Assembly (NCBI GenBank): GCA_027485645.1
Contig: JAIXQR010000001.1
Span: 1-64,000 of the forward strand
DNA from: a bacterium
Lineage (GTDB): Bacteria > Armatimonadota > Fimbriimonadia > Fimbriimonadales > Fimbriimonadaceae
Length of the DNA stretch: 64,000 nt
Reading direction: 5' to 3'
The notes under the pieces are model-generated. The model had not been told where the DNA came from. It was given only the letters and a program-made list of their open reading frames with translations, and searched no databases. The translations under genes were made by a program, and so were the position numbers. Positions 42,532 through 51,232 of this stretch are shown here, in pieces (position 1 is the stretch's first letter; every line of letters starts with the position of its first letter).

Positions 42532-44721
42532 GTGGACAGTGATAACGTTCCATTTCCGTACTTGTCCGCAGAAGAGGAAGAGCGTCGAATTGCGGTTCTT
42601 GATGCCTTCGATATCATCTCGGCTGACCTAGACGCGCAGCTCGAAGATGTCGTTCAACTCGTGTCCGAACTGTGCGATTCGCCTGTGGCCATGGTCAGTT
42701 TGGTCCATCGCAACAAGCAATACTTCAAGTCGCGAATTGGCATGGAGCAAGCCTCCACGGCACGCAGCATGTCATTCTGTCAGCACACCATCCCGACCAA
42801 AAGACCGTTTGTCATCCCGGATGCCGTTGCGGATGGCCGGTTCGCTGACAACCAGCTTGTCATCGACGGCGTGGTGCGTTCCTACATTGGTGTTCCCCTC
42901 TTGACCGAAACGGGTGACGTTCTCGGTGCGCTGTGTGCGATTGACCGTCGCGCCCGTTACCACTCGCCCGAAGTGCTTGCGGCGCTGGAGAAGCTGGGCC
43001 GTTTGGTCATGCATCAGCTAGAGAGTCGGTTGCTGGCCAAAAAGCTAGAGCAAGAGTTACTACAACGTAGCGTCCGGGAGCGGCAAGGCGAGCTCCAGTC
43101 ACGAGCCCTCCGCTTGCTTGCCGAAGGGGCAGATCTGCCGGTTGTGCTTCAGGCCGTCAATGAATTGCTTGAGTTCCTGATTAACGGCTCAATGTGCACG
43201 GTCATGTTGGTGCAAGAAGGAAAGCTACGGACGGGGGCCGCGGGCCAATTGCCGCCCGAGTACGGACGCTTGGTAGACGGCATCGCGATTGCGGCGGACA
43301 CAGGATCCTGTGGTACCGCGGCGTTCTCGCGCCAGATGGTGATTTCACCAGATCTGCGGACAGATCCAAAGTGGCGAAATTTCACTCATCTTATTGAACT
43401 ATTCAACCTGGGAGCATGCTGGTCCATGCCGGTTTTAGGGCCGTCAGGCGAAGTAATTGCGACTTTCGCGGTCTACTTCAGCAAATCACGTACGCCATCC
43501 GAAGCCGAACTGCAGTACCTGCGGGAAACGGCCAACTACGTCCGACTATGCATTCAGAGTCGCAGACAACAAGAGGAGGTCGAACAAGCGCGGGAAACGG
43601 CCGTTCGAGCCTCGCAACTGAAATCCGAGTTTTTGGCGAACATGAGCCACGAAATTCGGACCCCGTTGAACGGAGTGCTCGGGACCGGCGAGCTTCTCGG
43701 ACAAACGGAGCTGACGAGCACCCAGATTCGGTACCTCAATACGATCCTATCTAGCGGCGAGTTTCTGCTCCGGATCCTCGACGATGTGCTCGATGTGTCG
43801 AAGATTGAGGCAGGAAAGTTGGAACTTTCTATCGAGCCGTTTGATTTAGCCGACTGCGTCCGTTCGACCTGTGGAATCCACTACGCCGAAGCGGCTCTGC
43901 ATCGGATCGAGCTGGACGTCGAAATTGATCCAACCGTAAAACGAGCTTATCTCGGGGACGCAGTCAGGGTGCGGCAAATCGTGGCGAACCTCACGTCGAA
44001 CGCCATCAAGTTCACGGCAAATGGTGGCGTCTACGTAAAGCTGGTGGACGGTATTCGGCCGGGCCATATAACTCTCATCATTCGCGATACAGGAATCGGT
44101 ATTAGCGCGGACCGGATTGAAGCGATCTTTCAGAGCTTTACTCAGGCAGATGGCTCGACGGCGCGACAATATGGCGGAACCGGACTTGGACTCACCATTG
44201 TCAAGAGCCTGGTCAATCTGATGAATGGTGAGGTTGAGCTGGAAAGCGATATCAATGTCGGCACTACTTTCCGCATCCACCTTCCACTCCCAGAAACCGA
44301 TGAGCCTGTGCGATCCCGCACGGATGAACTCTCGGGAATCATCGCAGCTCTCGGGTTGCGAATTCTGTTGGTTGAGGACAATTTCGTCAATCAGATGGTG
44401 GCCCGCGAGGCGCTCGTGCATATGGGATGCGAGGTCGTCGTTTGCGACAGTGGCGAAGCCGCGCTCGAGAAATTCACTCCTGGAAGCTTTAGGGTAGTGC
44501 TAATGGACATCCAAATGCCTGGAATGGACGGGTTCGAAACCGCCCGCCGATTACGCGAGCTGGAAGTTGGGACCGGCCATCGAAGTGCGATCATCGCTCT
44601 TTCTGCGCACGCAATGGAGTCGGCCAAGATCCAGGCGCTCGAAGCAGGCATGGACGACCATCTCGCCAAGCCGATGCGGCAGCGCGACTTGCGCGAAGTG
44701 ATTTTGCGAAACCTGCACTAG
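42532..44721 (+). CDS. Soluble hybrid histidine kinase (GAF-GAF-HisKA-HATPase-REC)
   Basis: A 729-residue cytoplasmic sensor kinase with no membrane helix. Order: first GAF domain (about 15-165, RRIAVLDAFDI...VSLVHRNKQYFKSR), second GAF (about 185-335), dimerisation helix with phospho-His in SHEIRTPLNG (about 375), ATPase with N-box NLTSNAIKF, DTGIG and GGTGLGL, and a C-terminal receiver with phospho-Asp in VLMDIQMPGMDG. No output or HPt domain, so a separate phosphotransfer protein is needed. GTG 42532 is preferred as start because AGGAG lies 6 bases upstream; the frame is open to 42448. No response regulator is adjacent. Confidence 0.92.
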   Translation: MDSDNVPFPYLSAEEEERRIAVLDAFDIISADLDAQLEDVVQLVSELCDSPVAMVSLVHRNKQYFKSRIGMEQASTARSMSFCQHTIPTKRPFVIPDAVADGRFADNQLVIDGVVRSYIGVPLLTETGDVLGALCAIDRRARYHSPEVLAALEKLGRLVMHQLESRLLAKKLEQELLQRSVRERQGELQSRALRLLAEGADLPVVLQAVNELLEFLINGSMCTVMLVQEGKLRTGAAGQLPPEYGRLVDGIAIAADTGSCGTAAFSRQMVISPDLRTDPKWRNFTHLIELFNLGACWSMPVLGPSGEVIATFAVYFSKSRTPSEAELQYLRETANYVRLCIQSRRQQEEVEQARETAVRASQLKSEFLANMSHEIRTPLNGVLGTGELLGQTELTSTQIRYLNTILSSGEFLLRILDDVLDVSKIEAGKLELSIEPFDLADCVRSTCGIHYAEAALHRIELDVEIDPTVKRAYLGDAVRVRQIVANLTSNAIKFTANGGVYVKLVDGIRPGHITLIIRDTGIGISADRIEAIFQSFTQADGSTARQYGGTGLGLTIVKSLVNLMNGEVELESDINVGTTFRIHLPLPETDEPVRSRTDELSGIIAALGLRILLVEDNFVNQMVAREALVHMGCEVVVCDSGEAALEKFTPGSFRVVLMDIQMPGMDGFETARRLRELEVGTGHRSAIIALSAHAMESAKIQALEAGMDDHLAKPMRQRDLREVILRNLH

Positions 44722-45536
44722 GCAGATTTCAGGGTGAGAATTGCCACTTCCGGAGGGCAGTTGAATCTCGAAGGAAGGAAGGTTGTCCCGACCCCGCTGG
44801 TGACAAAGATCGGTGTTCTGGCTTTCGGATAAAACCCGCGAACGTATTTTCGGCCCATCGTGCTGTGCTTCGGGGCCCATCCACCGGGAAGCACAAACTG
44901 ACCGCCGTGGGAATGACCGCTGAGCATGAGGGCAGCACCATCCGGCAGGAAGTCCACTGCGTCTGGCTCATGCCAGAGTGCGATTTTTGGGAGTTCAGCA
45001 CCGATAGCCTGAGCGGATTCCATGGCGAGGTGAGGCTTGGCGACCTTCGCTTGGTAGCTGTCGATCCCGACCCAGCAGATGCCGTCCAAAATCTGGCTTG
45101 AATTACGGAGAAGAGAAATTTCGAGTTCTTCGCAGATCACAACCAACGCATCTGGCGGCGCGGTGAAGTAGTCGTGATTGCCCGGAACGGCAAGGACCTT
45201 GCCTTTCAGCAAACGCAACGGCGCAAGAACATCCCCCAAGAGCGGCGGCAAGCTCGGGAACCAGTCGTCCACGAAATCTCCGGCAAGCACCACCACATCT
45301 GGCTGCTCGCCCATTGCGAGGTGAATAGCATGTGACGCGAGTTCGGCGGTGTCGAGATTCTGAACGTGGAAGTCGGCAAGAAGCGCAATTCTATATCCGT
45401 CCAAGTGTTTCGGCCAACCGGGCAAGGGAATGTCAAACTTCCGAACCTGAAGGTTCTTTCGTTCGCAAATCGCCCCGTATACAAACATTCCCGCGCCCAC
45501 GGCTCCAAGGCTGAAGACGACATCCCGAAATCGCAC
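44718..45536 (-). CDS. Membrane-anchored metallophosphoesterase (YkuE/YaeI-like)
   Basis: Calcineurin-like phosphoesterase of 272 residues. One N-terminal helix (about 6-24) is followed by the metal motifs LADFHVQ (D-x-H), VVLAGDFVDDW (G-D-x-x-D), VPGNHDYF (G-N-H-D) and SGHSHGGQF (G-H-x-H). In YaeI/YkuE this group has been linked to lipid A precursor or phospholipid hydrolysis, but the substrate here is not known. It starts at GTG and converges on the kinase gene with a 4-base overlap. It is divergent from pstS. Confidence 0.9.
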   Translation of the reverse strand: MRFRDVVFSLGAVGAGMFVYGAICERKNLQVRKFDIPLPGWPKHLDGYRIALLADFHVQNLDTAELASHAIHLAMGEQPDVVVLAGDFVDDWFPSLPPLLGDVLAPLRLLKGKVLAVPGNHDYFTAPPDALVVICEELEISLLRNSSQILDGICWVGIDSYQAKVAKPHLAMESAQAIGAELPKIALWHEPDAVDFLPDGAALMLSGHSHGGQFVLPGGWAPKHSTMGRKYVRGFYPKARTPIFVTSGVGTTFLPSRFNCPPEVAILTLKSA

Positions 45537-45572
45537 GTCGGTAGTAAACCTGCCCAGGGACTGGCCTAGTTC

Positions 45573-45604
45573 TTAACAATCCTTTAACGCGCAAGCTGTA
45601 CCCT
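45573..45604 (+). promoter_or_regulatory. Candidate Pho box and -10 of pstS
   Basis: TTAACA (45573-45578) and TTAACG (45584-45589) repeat with an 11-base period (5-base spacer), then 9 bases later TACCCT (45599-45604), a -10-like hexamer. This spacing is what PhoB/PhoP-type activators use. The leader would be only about 4 bases. Confidence 0.5.
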
Positions 45605-45614
45605 GCACCCGAGC

Positions 45615-46673
45615 ATGGTTGACCAACGACTCCGAAAAATTTCTTTTGCCAGCCTGGTTGCAGCTACGGTGGCTATCTTCGTTGCCGGATGCAACAGCGG
45701 CGAATCGACCGCAACGGATAAGCCGGAAGGCGGCACCAACGCCACAACAACCGAGAAGCTGAGCGGATCGATTTCGATCGATGGCTCGAGCACGGTCTTC
45801 CCAATCTCCGAAGCCTTCTCGGAAGAGTTCGGCAAAGAACAGGGCGACATCAAGTTTGCGGTTGCCTCCTCGGGAACGGGCGGCGGATTCAAGAAGTTTG
45901 CCGCCGGCGAACTCGACATTACCGGCGCATCGCGACCGATCGAAGCTTCCGAAATCGAAGCCGCGAAGAAGAACAACATTGAGTTCGTTGAAGTGCCGAT
46001 CGCCTTTGACGGCCTTTCGGTGATCGTAAACCCGAAGAACAGCTTTGCCGAAACGTTGACCGTTGCCGAGCTCAAGAAGATTTGGGAGCCGAACAGCAAG
46101 GTTAAGACCTGGAAGGATGTTCGCAGCGACTTCCCAGCAGAACCGATCAAGCTCTACGGCGCCGGCACCGATTCCGGCACGTTCGACTACTTCACCAAGG
46201 CTATTGTCGGCAAGGAGAAGTCGAGCCGAACCGATTACCAGGCCAGCGAAGACGACAACGTTCTGGTGCAGGGAGTTAGCGGAGACGAGTTCGCACTTGG
46301 CTACTTTGGCTATGCGTACTACGAGCAGAACCAGGACAAGCTGAAGCTGGTCAAGGTTGACGCGGGCAAGGGCGGCATTTCGCCAAGCCCAGAAACGATT
46401 GCTGACGGCACGTACGCTCCGCTCAGCCGACCGCTGTTCCTCTACGTCAACAAGAAGTCGCTTGACGACAAGCCAGAAGTTAAGGCTTTCGTCGCCTTCT
46501 TGCTGTCGAAGGCAAAGGAAATCGTTCCGACGACCGGTTACGTTCAGCTTCCTGACGAGGCCTACACCATCGCGCAAGAACGAGTTGATAAGAAAGTGGT
46601 CGGCACGTCGTTCCAGGGTGCAGAGACCGGAATCACGATTACTGACTTGCTGAAGCGAGAAACGGTTAAGTAA
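45615..46673 (+). CDS. pstS: Phosphate ABC transporter substrate-binding lipoprotein PstS
   Basis: High-affinity phosphate-binding protein. The 352-residue product starts with a lipoprotein signal (FVAGC, Cys26), a Gly/Thr-rich linker, then SISIDGSSTVFPISEAFSEEF with the phosphate loop, ASSGTGGGFKKFAAGELDITGASRPI, and GAGTDSGTFDYF. It leads pstSCA. A 10-bp hairpin without T-run separates it from pstC, likely allowing more PstS than permease. The candidate Pho box upstream suggests induction by phosphate limitation. Confidence 0.95.
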   Translation: MVDQRLRKISFASLVAATVAIFVAGCNSGESTATDKPEGGTNATTTEKLSGSISIDGSSTVFPISEAFSEEFGKEQGDIKFAVASSGTGGGFKKFAAGELDITGASRPIEASEIEAAKKNNIEFVEVPIAFDGLSVIVNPKNSFAETLTVAELKKIWEPNSKVKTWKDVRSDFPAEPIKLYGAGTDSGTFDYFTKAIVGKEKSSRTDYQASEDDNVLVQGVSGDEFALGYFGYAYYEQNQDKLKLVKVDAGKGGISPSPETIADGTYAPLSRPLFLYVNKKSLDDKPEVKAFVAFLLSKAKEIVPTTGYVQLPDEAYTIAQERVDKKVVGTSFQGAETGITITDLLKRETVK

Positions 46674-46684
46674 TCAGATAATCT

Positions 46685-46708
46685 GTCAGCGGCCGATTGG
46701 CCGCTGAC
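46685..46708 (+). other. Intercistronic hairpin between pstS and pstC
   Basis: Perfect 10-bp stem GTCAGCGGCC/GGCCGCTGAC (46685-46694 with 46699-46708), loop GATT. No T-run follows, so it probably protects the pstS message or partly attenuates, rather than acting as a full terminator. Confidence 0.6.
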
Positions 46709-46716
46709 ATCTGGAT

Positions 46717-47652
46717 ATGGCAATTTCATCTAAGCCGGGCAGCAGTCGGCCGATTGACGGAGTCCCGACGCGCTTGCGGAGTGAGAAATTCATTCGATTT
46801 CTCTGCTTTGCGTGTGCGGCAATTTCGATTCTGACGACGATCGGCATTGTTCTCGTCCTTTCCACCGAGGCGATGGCCTTTTTCGTAAAGTCAAAAGTCA
46901 CGCCAAAAGAGTTCTTCCTCGGCACGGATTGGAGTCCGACTTTCAACGATCCAAAGTTCGGGATCGTCCCGCTGGTCTGCGGCACGGCCATGATCACGAT
47001 TGGCGCTTGCGTCGTTGCAGTGCCCATTGGCCTCTTGACCGCGATCTTTCTCAGCGAGTACGCCCATCCGACCGTGCGTAAGATTGCCAAGCCGGTGCTG
47101 GAGCTTCTTGCGGGAATCCCGACGGTCGTCTACGGCTACATTGCTCTGGTCTATCTCACGCCGGGACTTCGGACGTTCATTAAGGATCTGCAAGTCTTTA
47201 ACGCGCTATCGGGCTCGATCGTGGTTGGAATCATGATCCTTCCCCTTGTCTCTTCTCTTTGTGAAGACGCGATCAGTGCCGTTCCGAAGGGCCTTCGCGA
47301 GGGTGGCTACGGTCTCGGGTCAACCAAGTTGGAGGTCACGGGCAAGATCGTATTGCCGAGCGCACTATCTGGAATCATGGCGGCGGTGATCTTGGCTATG
47401 AGCCGTGCCGTTGGAGAAACCATGGCCGTCACTTTGGCCGCGGGTCAAACGCCGAACGTCACCGCTGATTACCGTCAGAGCATCCAGACGATGACGTCCT
47501 ACATCGTTCAGATTTCTAAAGGCGACACGCCAACCGGCTCGATTCCGTTCTTGACGATCTTTGCCGTCGGCGCGACTTTGTTCTTGATCACGATGGGGCT
47601 AAACATCGTGGCCATTAGGATCGTGCGCAAGTACCGGAAGGTGTACGCGTGA
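46717..47652 (+). CDS. pstC: Phosphate ABC transporter permease PstC
   Basis: Inner-membrane permease of 311 residues with six helices. After a cytoplasmic start come the PstC landmarks FFLGTDWSPTFNDPKFGIVPLVCGT, LSEYAHPTVRKIAKPVLELLAGIPTVVYG, and the EAA loop LREGGYGLGSTKLEVTGKIVLPSALSGI. It ends with a GTGA overlap with pstA. Length and layout are normal. Confidence 0.96.
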   Translation: MAISSKPGSSRPIDGVPTRLRSEKFIRFLCFACAAISILTTIGIVLVLSTEAMAFFVKSKVTPKEFFLGTDWSPTFNDPKFGIVPLVCGTAMITIGACVVAVPIGLLTAIFLSEYAHPTVRKIAKPVLELLAGIPTVVYGYIALVYLTPGLRTFIKDLQVFNALSGSIVVGIMILPLVSSLCEDAISAVPKGLREGGYGLGSTKLEVTGKIVLPSALSGIMAAVILAMSRAVGETMAVTLAAGQTPNVTADYRQSIQTMTSYIVQISKGDTPTGSIPFLTIFAVGATLFLITMGLNIVAIRIVRKYRKVYA

Positions 47653-48524
47653 ACTTTCTTTTCCTTCGTCGGCTCCGCACCAGGTCCAACAAGCGCTGGG
47701 TCAAAGATAAGCTTTTCGAGTTCATTTGCCAGCTTTCGGTTTTGCTGGCCGTCGCGATTCTGATCGCGTTGCTTTGGTCGGTGTTCTCGACCGGCATTGG
47801 TCGGGTGAGCAGCCAGTTTCTCACGAGCTTTCCGTCACGAATTCCGCAAAATGCGGGCGTCAAGGCCGCGATTCTCGGTTCGCTTTGGGTGGTTGGGATC
47901 ACGGGGATCGTTGCGATTCCAATCGGCGTTGCGGCGGCGGTGTACCTCGAAGAGTACAAGATTCGGGATAGTAAGTTGACTGATTTCATTCAGATCAACA
48001 TCTCCAACCTCGCGGGTGTCCCGTCTATCGTTTACGGTTTGCTTGGGCTTGAACTGTTCGTTCGACTCGCCGGGCTGGGCCGCTCCATTCTCGCTGGCTC
48101 GCTCACGATGACCCTCCTCATCCTGCCGATGGTCATCATCGTTTCTCAAGAAGCGCTTAAGGCGGTGCCGCGGACGATTCGAGAGGCGAGCTACGGACTC
48201 GGAGCAACGCGCTGGCAAACGATTCGGTATCAGGTCTTGCCGTCCGCGTTGCCCGGCATCATGACGGGCATTATCCTTTCTCTCTCGCGAGCGATTGGTG
48301 AATCGGCCCCGCTCATTACGATTGGTGCGGTCACCTACATTTCTTCCATTCCGGAAGGCGTGAACGATCGCTTTACGGTACTGCCGATCCAGATTTTTGA
48401 TTGGTCCTCTCGCCCACAGAAAGGGTTTCAGGACGCTGCGGCCGGTGCCATCGTGGTCCTGCTGGCGATCCTGTTGATCATGAACTCCTTGGCGATTATC
48501 CTCCGCGCCCGCGCGCGCCGGTAA
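47649..48524 (+). CDS. pstA: Phosphate ABC transporter permease PstA
   Basis: Second permease of the phosphate importer, 291 residues, GTG start overlapping the pstC stop. Landmarks are PSRIPQNAGVKAAILGSLWV, NISNLAGVPSIVYGLLGLELFV, the EAA loop IREASYGLGATRWQTIRYQVLPSALPGI, and GESAPLITIGA. The expected pstB ATPase and phoU do not follow; an aminopeptidase gene starts 30 bases later. Confidence 0.96.
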   Translation: MNFLFLRRLRTRSNKRWVKDKLFEFICQLSVLLAVAILIALLWSVFSTGIGRVSSQFLTSFPSRIPQNAGVKAAILGSLWVVGITGIVAIPIGVAAAVYLEEYKIRDSKLTDFIQINISNLAGVPSIVYGLLGLELFVRLAGLGRSILAGSLTMTLLILPMVIIVSQEALKAVPRTIREASYGLGATRWQTIRYQVLPSALPGIMTGIILSLSRAIGESAPLITIGAVTYISSIPEGVNDRFTVLPIQIFDWSSRPQKGFQDAAAGAIVVLLAILLIMNSLAIILRARARR

Positions 48525-48554
48525 TTGTTAAGATAGGGTGAAATATCCGGACCT

Positions 48555-49628
48555 ATGCGGCCCGAGTCTAAGAGCTTCTTTGAGCTGATTGTAAACACGC
48601 CATCTCCATCTGGCTTCGAAGAGCGCGCGGCTCAAGTTGTTCGCGACTACGCTTCCGGATTTGCGGACGATGTTCGAACGGATGTGCACGGAAACGTCGC
48701 CGTAATCGCCAATCCGGACGCCAAGACAAAGATCATGCTGGCGGGCCACATGGATGAAATCGGCTTCATCGTTCACTTCATCAGCGAAGACGGCATGCTG
48801 TTCTTCAAAACGGTCGGTGGCCATGACGCTTCAATCATCGTCGGGCAGAGGGTTTGGGTTCACGGAAAGGAGAAGGTCGCGGGTGTCATTGGCCGAAAAG
48901 CTATTCACCTGTTGACCGATGAGGAGCGAAAGAAGCGTCCGGAGCTTTACGATCTTTGGATCGACATCGGGGCCAAGAACGCCGAAGAAGCACAAACGGT
49001 TGTTTCGCTGGGCGACTGCGTGACCTACCAATGGGAGTTCCAGTACTTAATGGGCGATCGCGCGACGGCGCGTGGCTTTGACAACAAAATGGGCACCTAC
49101 ATCGTGATGGAAGCGCTTCGACTCTTGAAGGAGGAAGGCTCACTGCATCCCGAGGTCGGGGTGTACGCCGTGGCAACGGTTCAGGAAGAAATTGGGCTCC
49201 GCGGTGCGAAGACGGCAAGCTACTGGATCGCGCCGCAGGTCGGCCTTGCAGTCGATGTGAACCATGCGAACGATATTCCCGGCGTGGATGAAAGTCGCTA
49301 CGGCCGACTAGACGTCGGCAAGGGCCCCAGCGTCATGCGCGGCGCGAATGCCAACCCAATTGTCTTCGACATGATCAAGAAAGCTGCGGCGGAGGATGGC
49401 ATTCCGTACCAAGTTGATGTTGAAGCGGGTGGAACCGGGACCGACGGCAATGCGATGCAGCTGAACCAGGGCGGAATGGCGGTCGGAATCCTCGGCGTGC
49501 CACTCCGCTACATGCACACCCCTTGCGAGCTCCTTTCCGTTACGGATGTTCAGGATTGCGCACGGCTGATGGCCGCTTTCTGTAAGCGAGTCACTCCGGA
49601 AACGGACTTCACGCCGCGAGTCCTGTAA
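48555..49628 (+). CDS. M42 family metallo-aminopeptidase (glutamyl/leucyl type)
   Basis: Cytosolic dinuclear-metal aminopeptidase of 357 residues, of the kind that forms tetrahedral dodecamers (TET/FrvX/YsdC). Metal and catalytic residues lie in MLAGHMDEIGF (H65, D67), GFDNKMG, VATVQEEIGLRGAKT (Glu-Glu), DVNHAND and RYMHTPCE. TPSPSGFEE at the start is typical. Not related in function to the preceding pst genes as far as can be seen. Confidence 0.95.
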   Translation: MRPESKSFFELIVNTPSPSGFEERAAQVVRDYASGFADDVRTDVHGNVAVIANPDAKTKIMLAGHMDEIGFIVHFISEDGMLFFKTVGGHDASIIVGQRVWVHGKEKVAGVIGRKAIHLLTDEERKKRPELYDLWIDIGAKNAEEAQTVVSLGDCVTYQWEFQYLMGDRATARGFDNKMGTYIVMEALRLLKEEGSLHPEVGVYAVATVQEEIGLRGAKTASYWIAPQVGLAVDVNHANDIPGVDESRYGRLDVGKGPSVMRGANANPIVFDMIKKAAAEDGIPYQVDVEAGGTGTDGNAMQLNQGGMAVGILGVPLRYMHTPCELLSVTDVQDCARLMAAFCKRVTPETDFTPRVL

Positions 49629-49688
49629 GGGACGGTCGTCGTGATTGTCCCGGGAGCATAAAACGCGCGTGACACAATTGAAGGTGAC

Positions 49689-50441
49689 GTGAATCCATCT
49701 GAGATCCGGCACCTTCAGGACTATCTGACCGAAGTGCGAATCCGGGATTCCTGGAAGCGCTTCTTCGGTGGATCTCTGGCACAGTTCATCCTGCCGGCGC
49801 TGATTGCTGTGGCCGTCTACTTTCTCATTTTTCGCCGGATGGGCGGCTGGATCTTCCTCTTCCTCTTCTTTGGTGCGGGGCATGGCATGTTCCAAGGCTT
49901 CACCAAGTGGATGCAGCAGCGGGCAGATTCGATGGCTTGGAACCGCGCGGTGCAAAATGCCCGCCAACGCGCTTGGTGTGAGCAAATGCGAGAGCTGGCA
50001 TCAAAGCGGATCTTGGCCGCCCGGATTCATCCGGAGGTCGGCCGGGCATTGAACGACACGGCAAAGGCGGCAATGGAAGTCCGTGCGCTACTTGGCTCTG
50101 CGCAGTGGGATGATTTGGCTCGATCCGCGCACTGGCGTGATATTCGAAAGTCCTCTTTGGGGGCGGTGGACGAAGGAATGCACGATGCAATGACCGAAGC
50201 GCAGCCCTACGTGCGGATCTCGGGAATGAAGAAGGCCGACTTTGAAACGATGGTTGCGCGCGACCCAAATGCGAAAGGCACCGTAGCAAGCATTGAGGAA
50301 CTGACAAGCAAGCTTCGAGCCCTCCATGAAGGATTGAGAGGAGCCCATGGCTTGAGCGCTCAGACGAAGCTGGATCAGGCACTTGAGGACCTGCACTCGG
50401 TTCGTAGAGCCGAGACCGAGCTCGACGAACTGAGACATTAG
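49689..50441 (+). CDS. Hypothetical membrane protein with coiled-coil tail
   Basis: A 250-residue protein with two adjacent membrane helices (about 28-47 and 51-66, the hairpin FILPALIAVAVYFLIF then GGWIFLFLFFGAGHGMF), followed by a cytoplasmic or periplasmic helical domain of about 170 residues. The tail holds an HPEV/ALND region and a closing coiled coil (EELTSKLRALHEGLRG). I recognise no family. It starts at GTG with only a weak AAGG before it. It stands alone between the M42 peptidase and the menG-like gene. Confidence 0.7.
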   Translation: MNPSEIRHLQDYLTEVRIRDSWKRFFGGSLAQFILPALIAVAVYFLIFRRMGGWIFLFLFFGAGHGMFQGFTKWMQQRADSMAWNRAVQNARQRAWCEQMRELASKRILAARIHPEVGRALNDTAKAAMEVRALLGSAQWDDLARSAHWRDIRKSSLGAVDEGMHDAMTEAQPYVRISGMKKADFETMVARDPNAKGTVASIEELTSKLRALHEGLRGAHGLSAQTKLDQALEDLHSVRRAETELDELRH

Positions 50442-50509
50442 TCCTGAGTTTTCAAAAATTACTGAAATTTCAGCCATTTTTAGCGGATCGAGGGGTATAA
50501 ATAATTGAC

Positions 50510-51232
50510 ATGGGGAGACCGACCGCCGAGAGTCCGATTTGGGACCGATCCGGAGCAGAGAAGCGCTCTGCGGTCAATGCCATGTTCTCCGACATCGCGG
50601 GCAACTACGATGCTCTGAACCGCATGATGTCCCTGAATCAGGACACTCGCTGGCGAGCGATTGCGGTCGCAAAGGTCGCACCGAAACCAGGCGAAGTCGC
50701 CCTTGATCTCTGTGCAGGAACCGGTGACTTCATGCCCCATCTGCTCAAAGCAGTGGGAGCAACGGGAGCCGTCATTGGCATGGATTTCTGCGTGCCCATG
50801 CTGGAGCAGGCGAGTCTAAAGAGTCTGCCCAATCTTGCTCAGGGTGATGCGGTCCAGCTGCCGCTGCAGTCGGAGTCGGTAGATGTGGTGACGGTCGGGT
50901 GGGGCATTCGAAACGTGCCCGACATTGATGCCGCCCATCAGGAGATTTTCCGTGTTTTGCGACCTGGTGGTCGCTTCGTCTCGCTTGACATGGCGATCCC
51001 AAGAAACCCGGTGGTTCGAGCCGGATCTCGGTTTGTCAGTAAGCAAATTTTGCCTCGGCTAGGTGCACGTTTTGGGGCGCAAACGGCATACACCTACCTT
51101 CCAGAAAGTACCGAGAGATTTTGGTCACGCGATGCCCTTGCCGATTCCATGAGAAAGGCAGGACTTGTCGATGTTGATTTCGCTGACCTCATGTTCGGAA
51201 ACATTTGCCTCCACTTTGGTAGAAAAAAATGA
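50510..51232 (+). CDS. menG: Demethylmenaquinone methyltransferase (MenG/UbiE)
   Basis: SAM-dependent C-methyltransferase for menaquinone. The 240-residue protein has FSDIAGNYDALNRMMSLNQDTRWR at the start, motif I ALDLCAGTGDF (about 64-74), GMDFCVPML, VTVGWGIRNVPD, and RVLRPGGRFVSLD, the usual UbiE/MenG set. It overlaps the long-chain prenyl synthase gene by 4 bases, the common menG-hepT/ispB pairing. TATAAA lies 8 bases before the ATG and there is no Shine-Dalgarno. Confidence 0.95.
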   Translation: MGRPTAESPIWDRSGAEKRSAVNAMFSDIAGNYDALNRMMSLNQDTRWRAIAVAKVAPKPGEVALDLCAGTGDFMPHLLKAVGATGAVIGMDFCVPMLEQASLKSLPNLAQGDAVQLPLQSESVDVVTVGWGIRNVPDIDAAHQEIFRVLRPGGRFVSLDMAIPRNPVVRAGSRFVSKQILPRLGARFGAQTAYTYLPESTERFWSRDALADSMRKAGLVDVDFADLMFGNICLHFGRKK

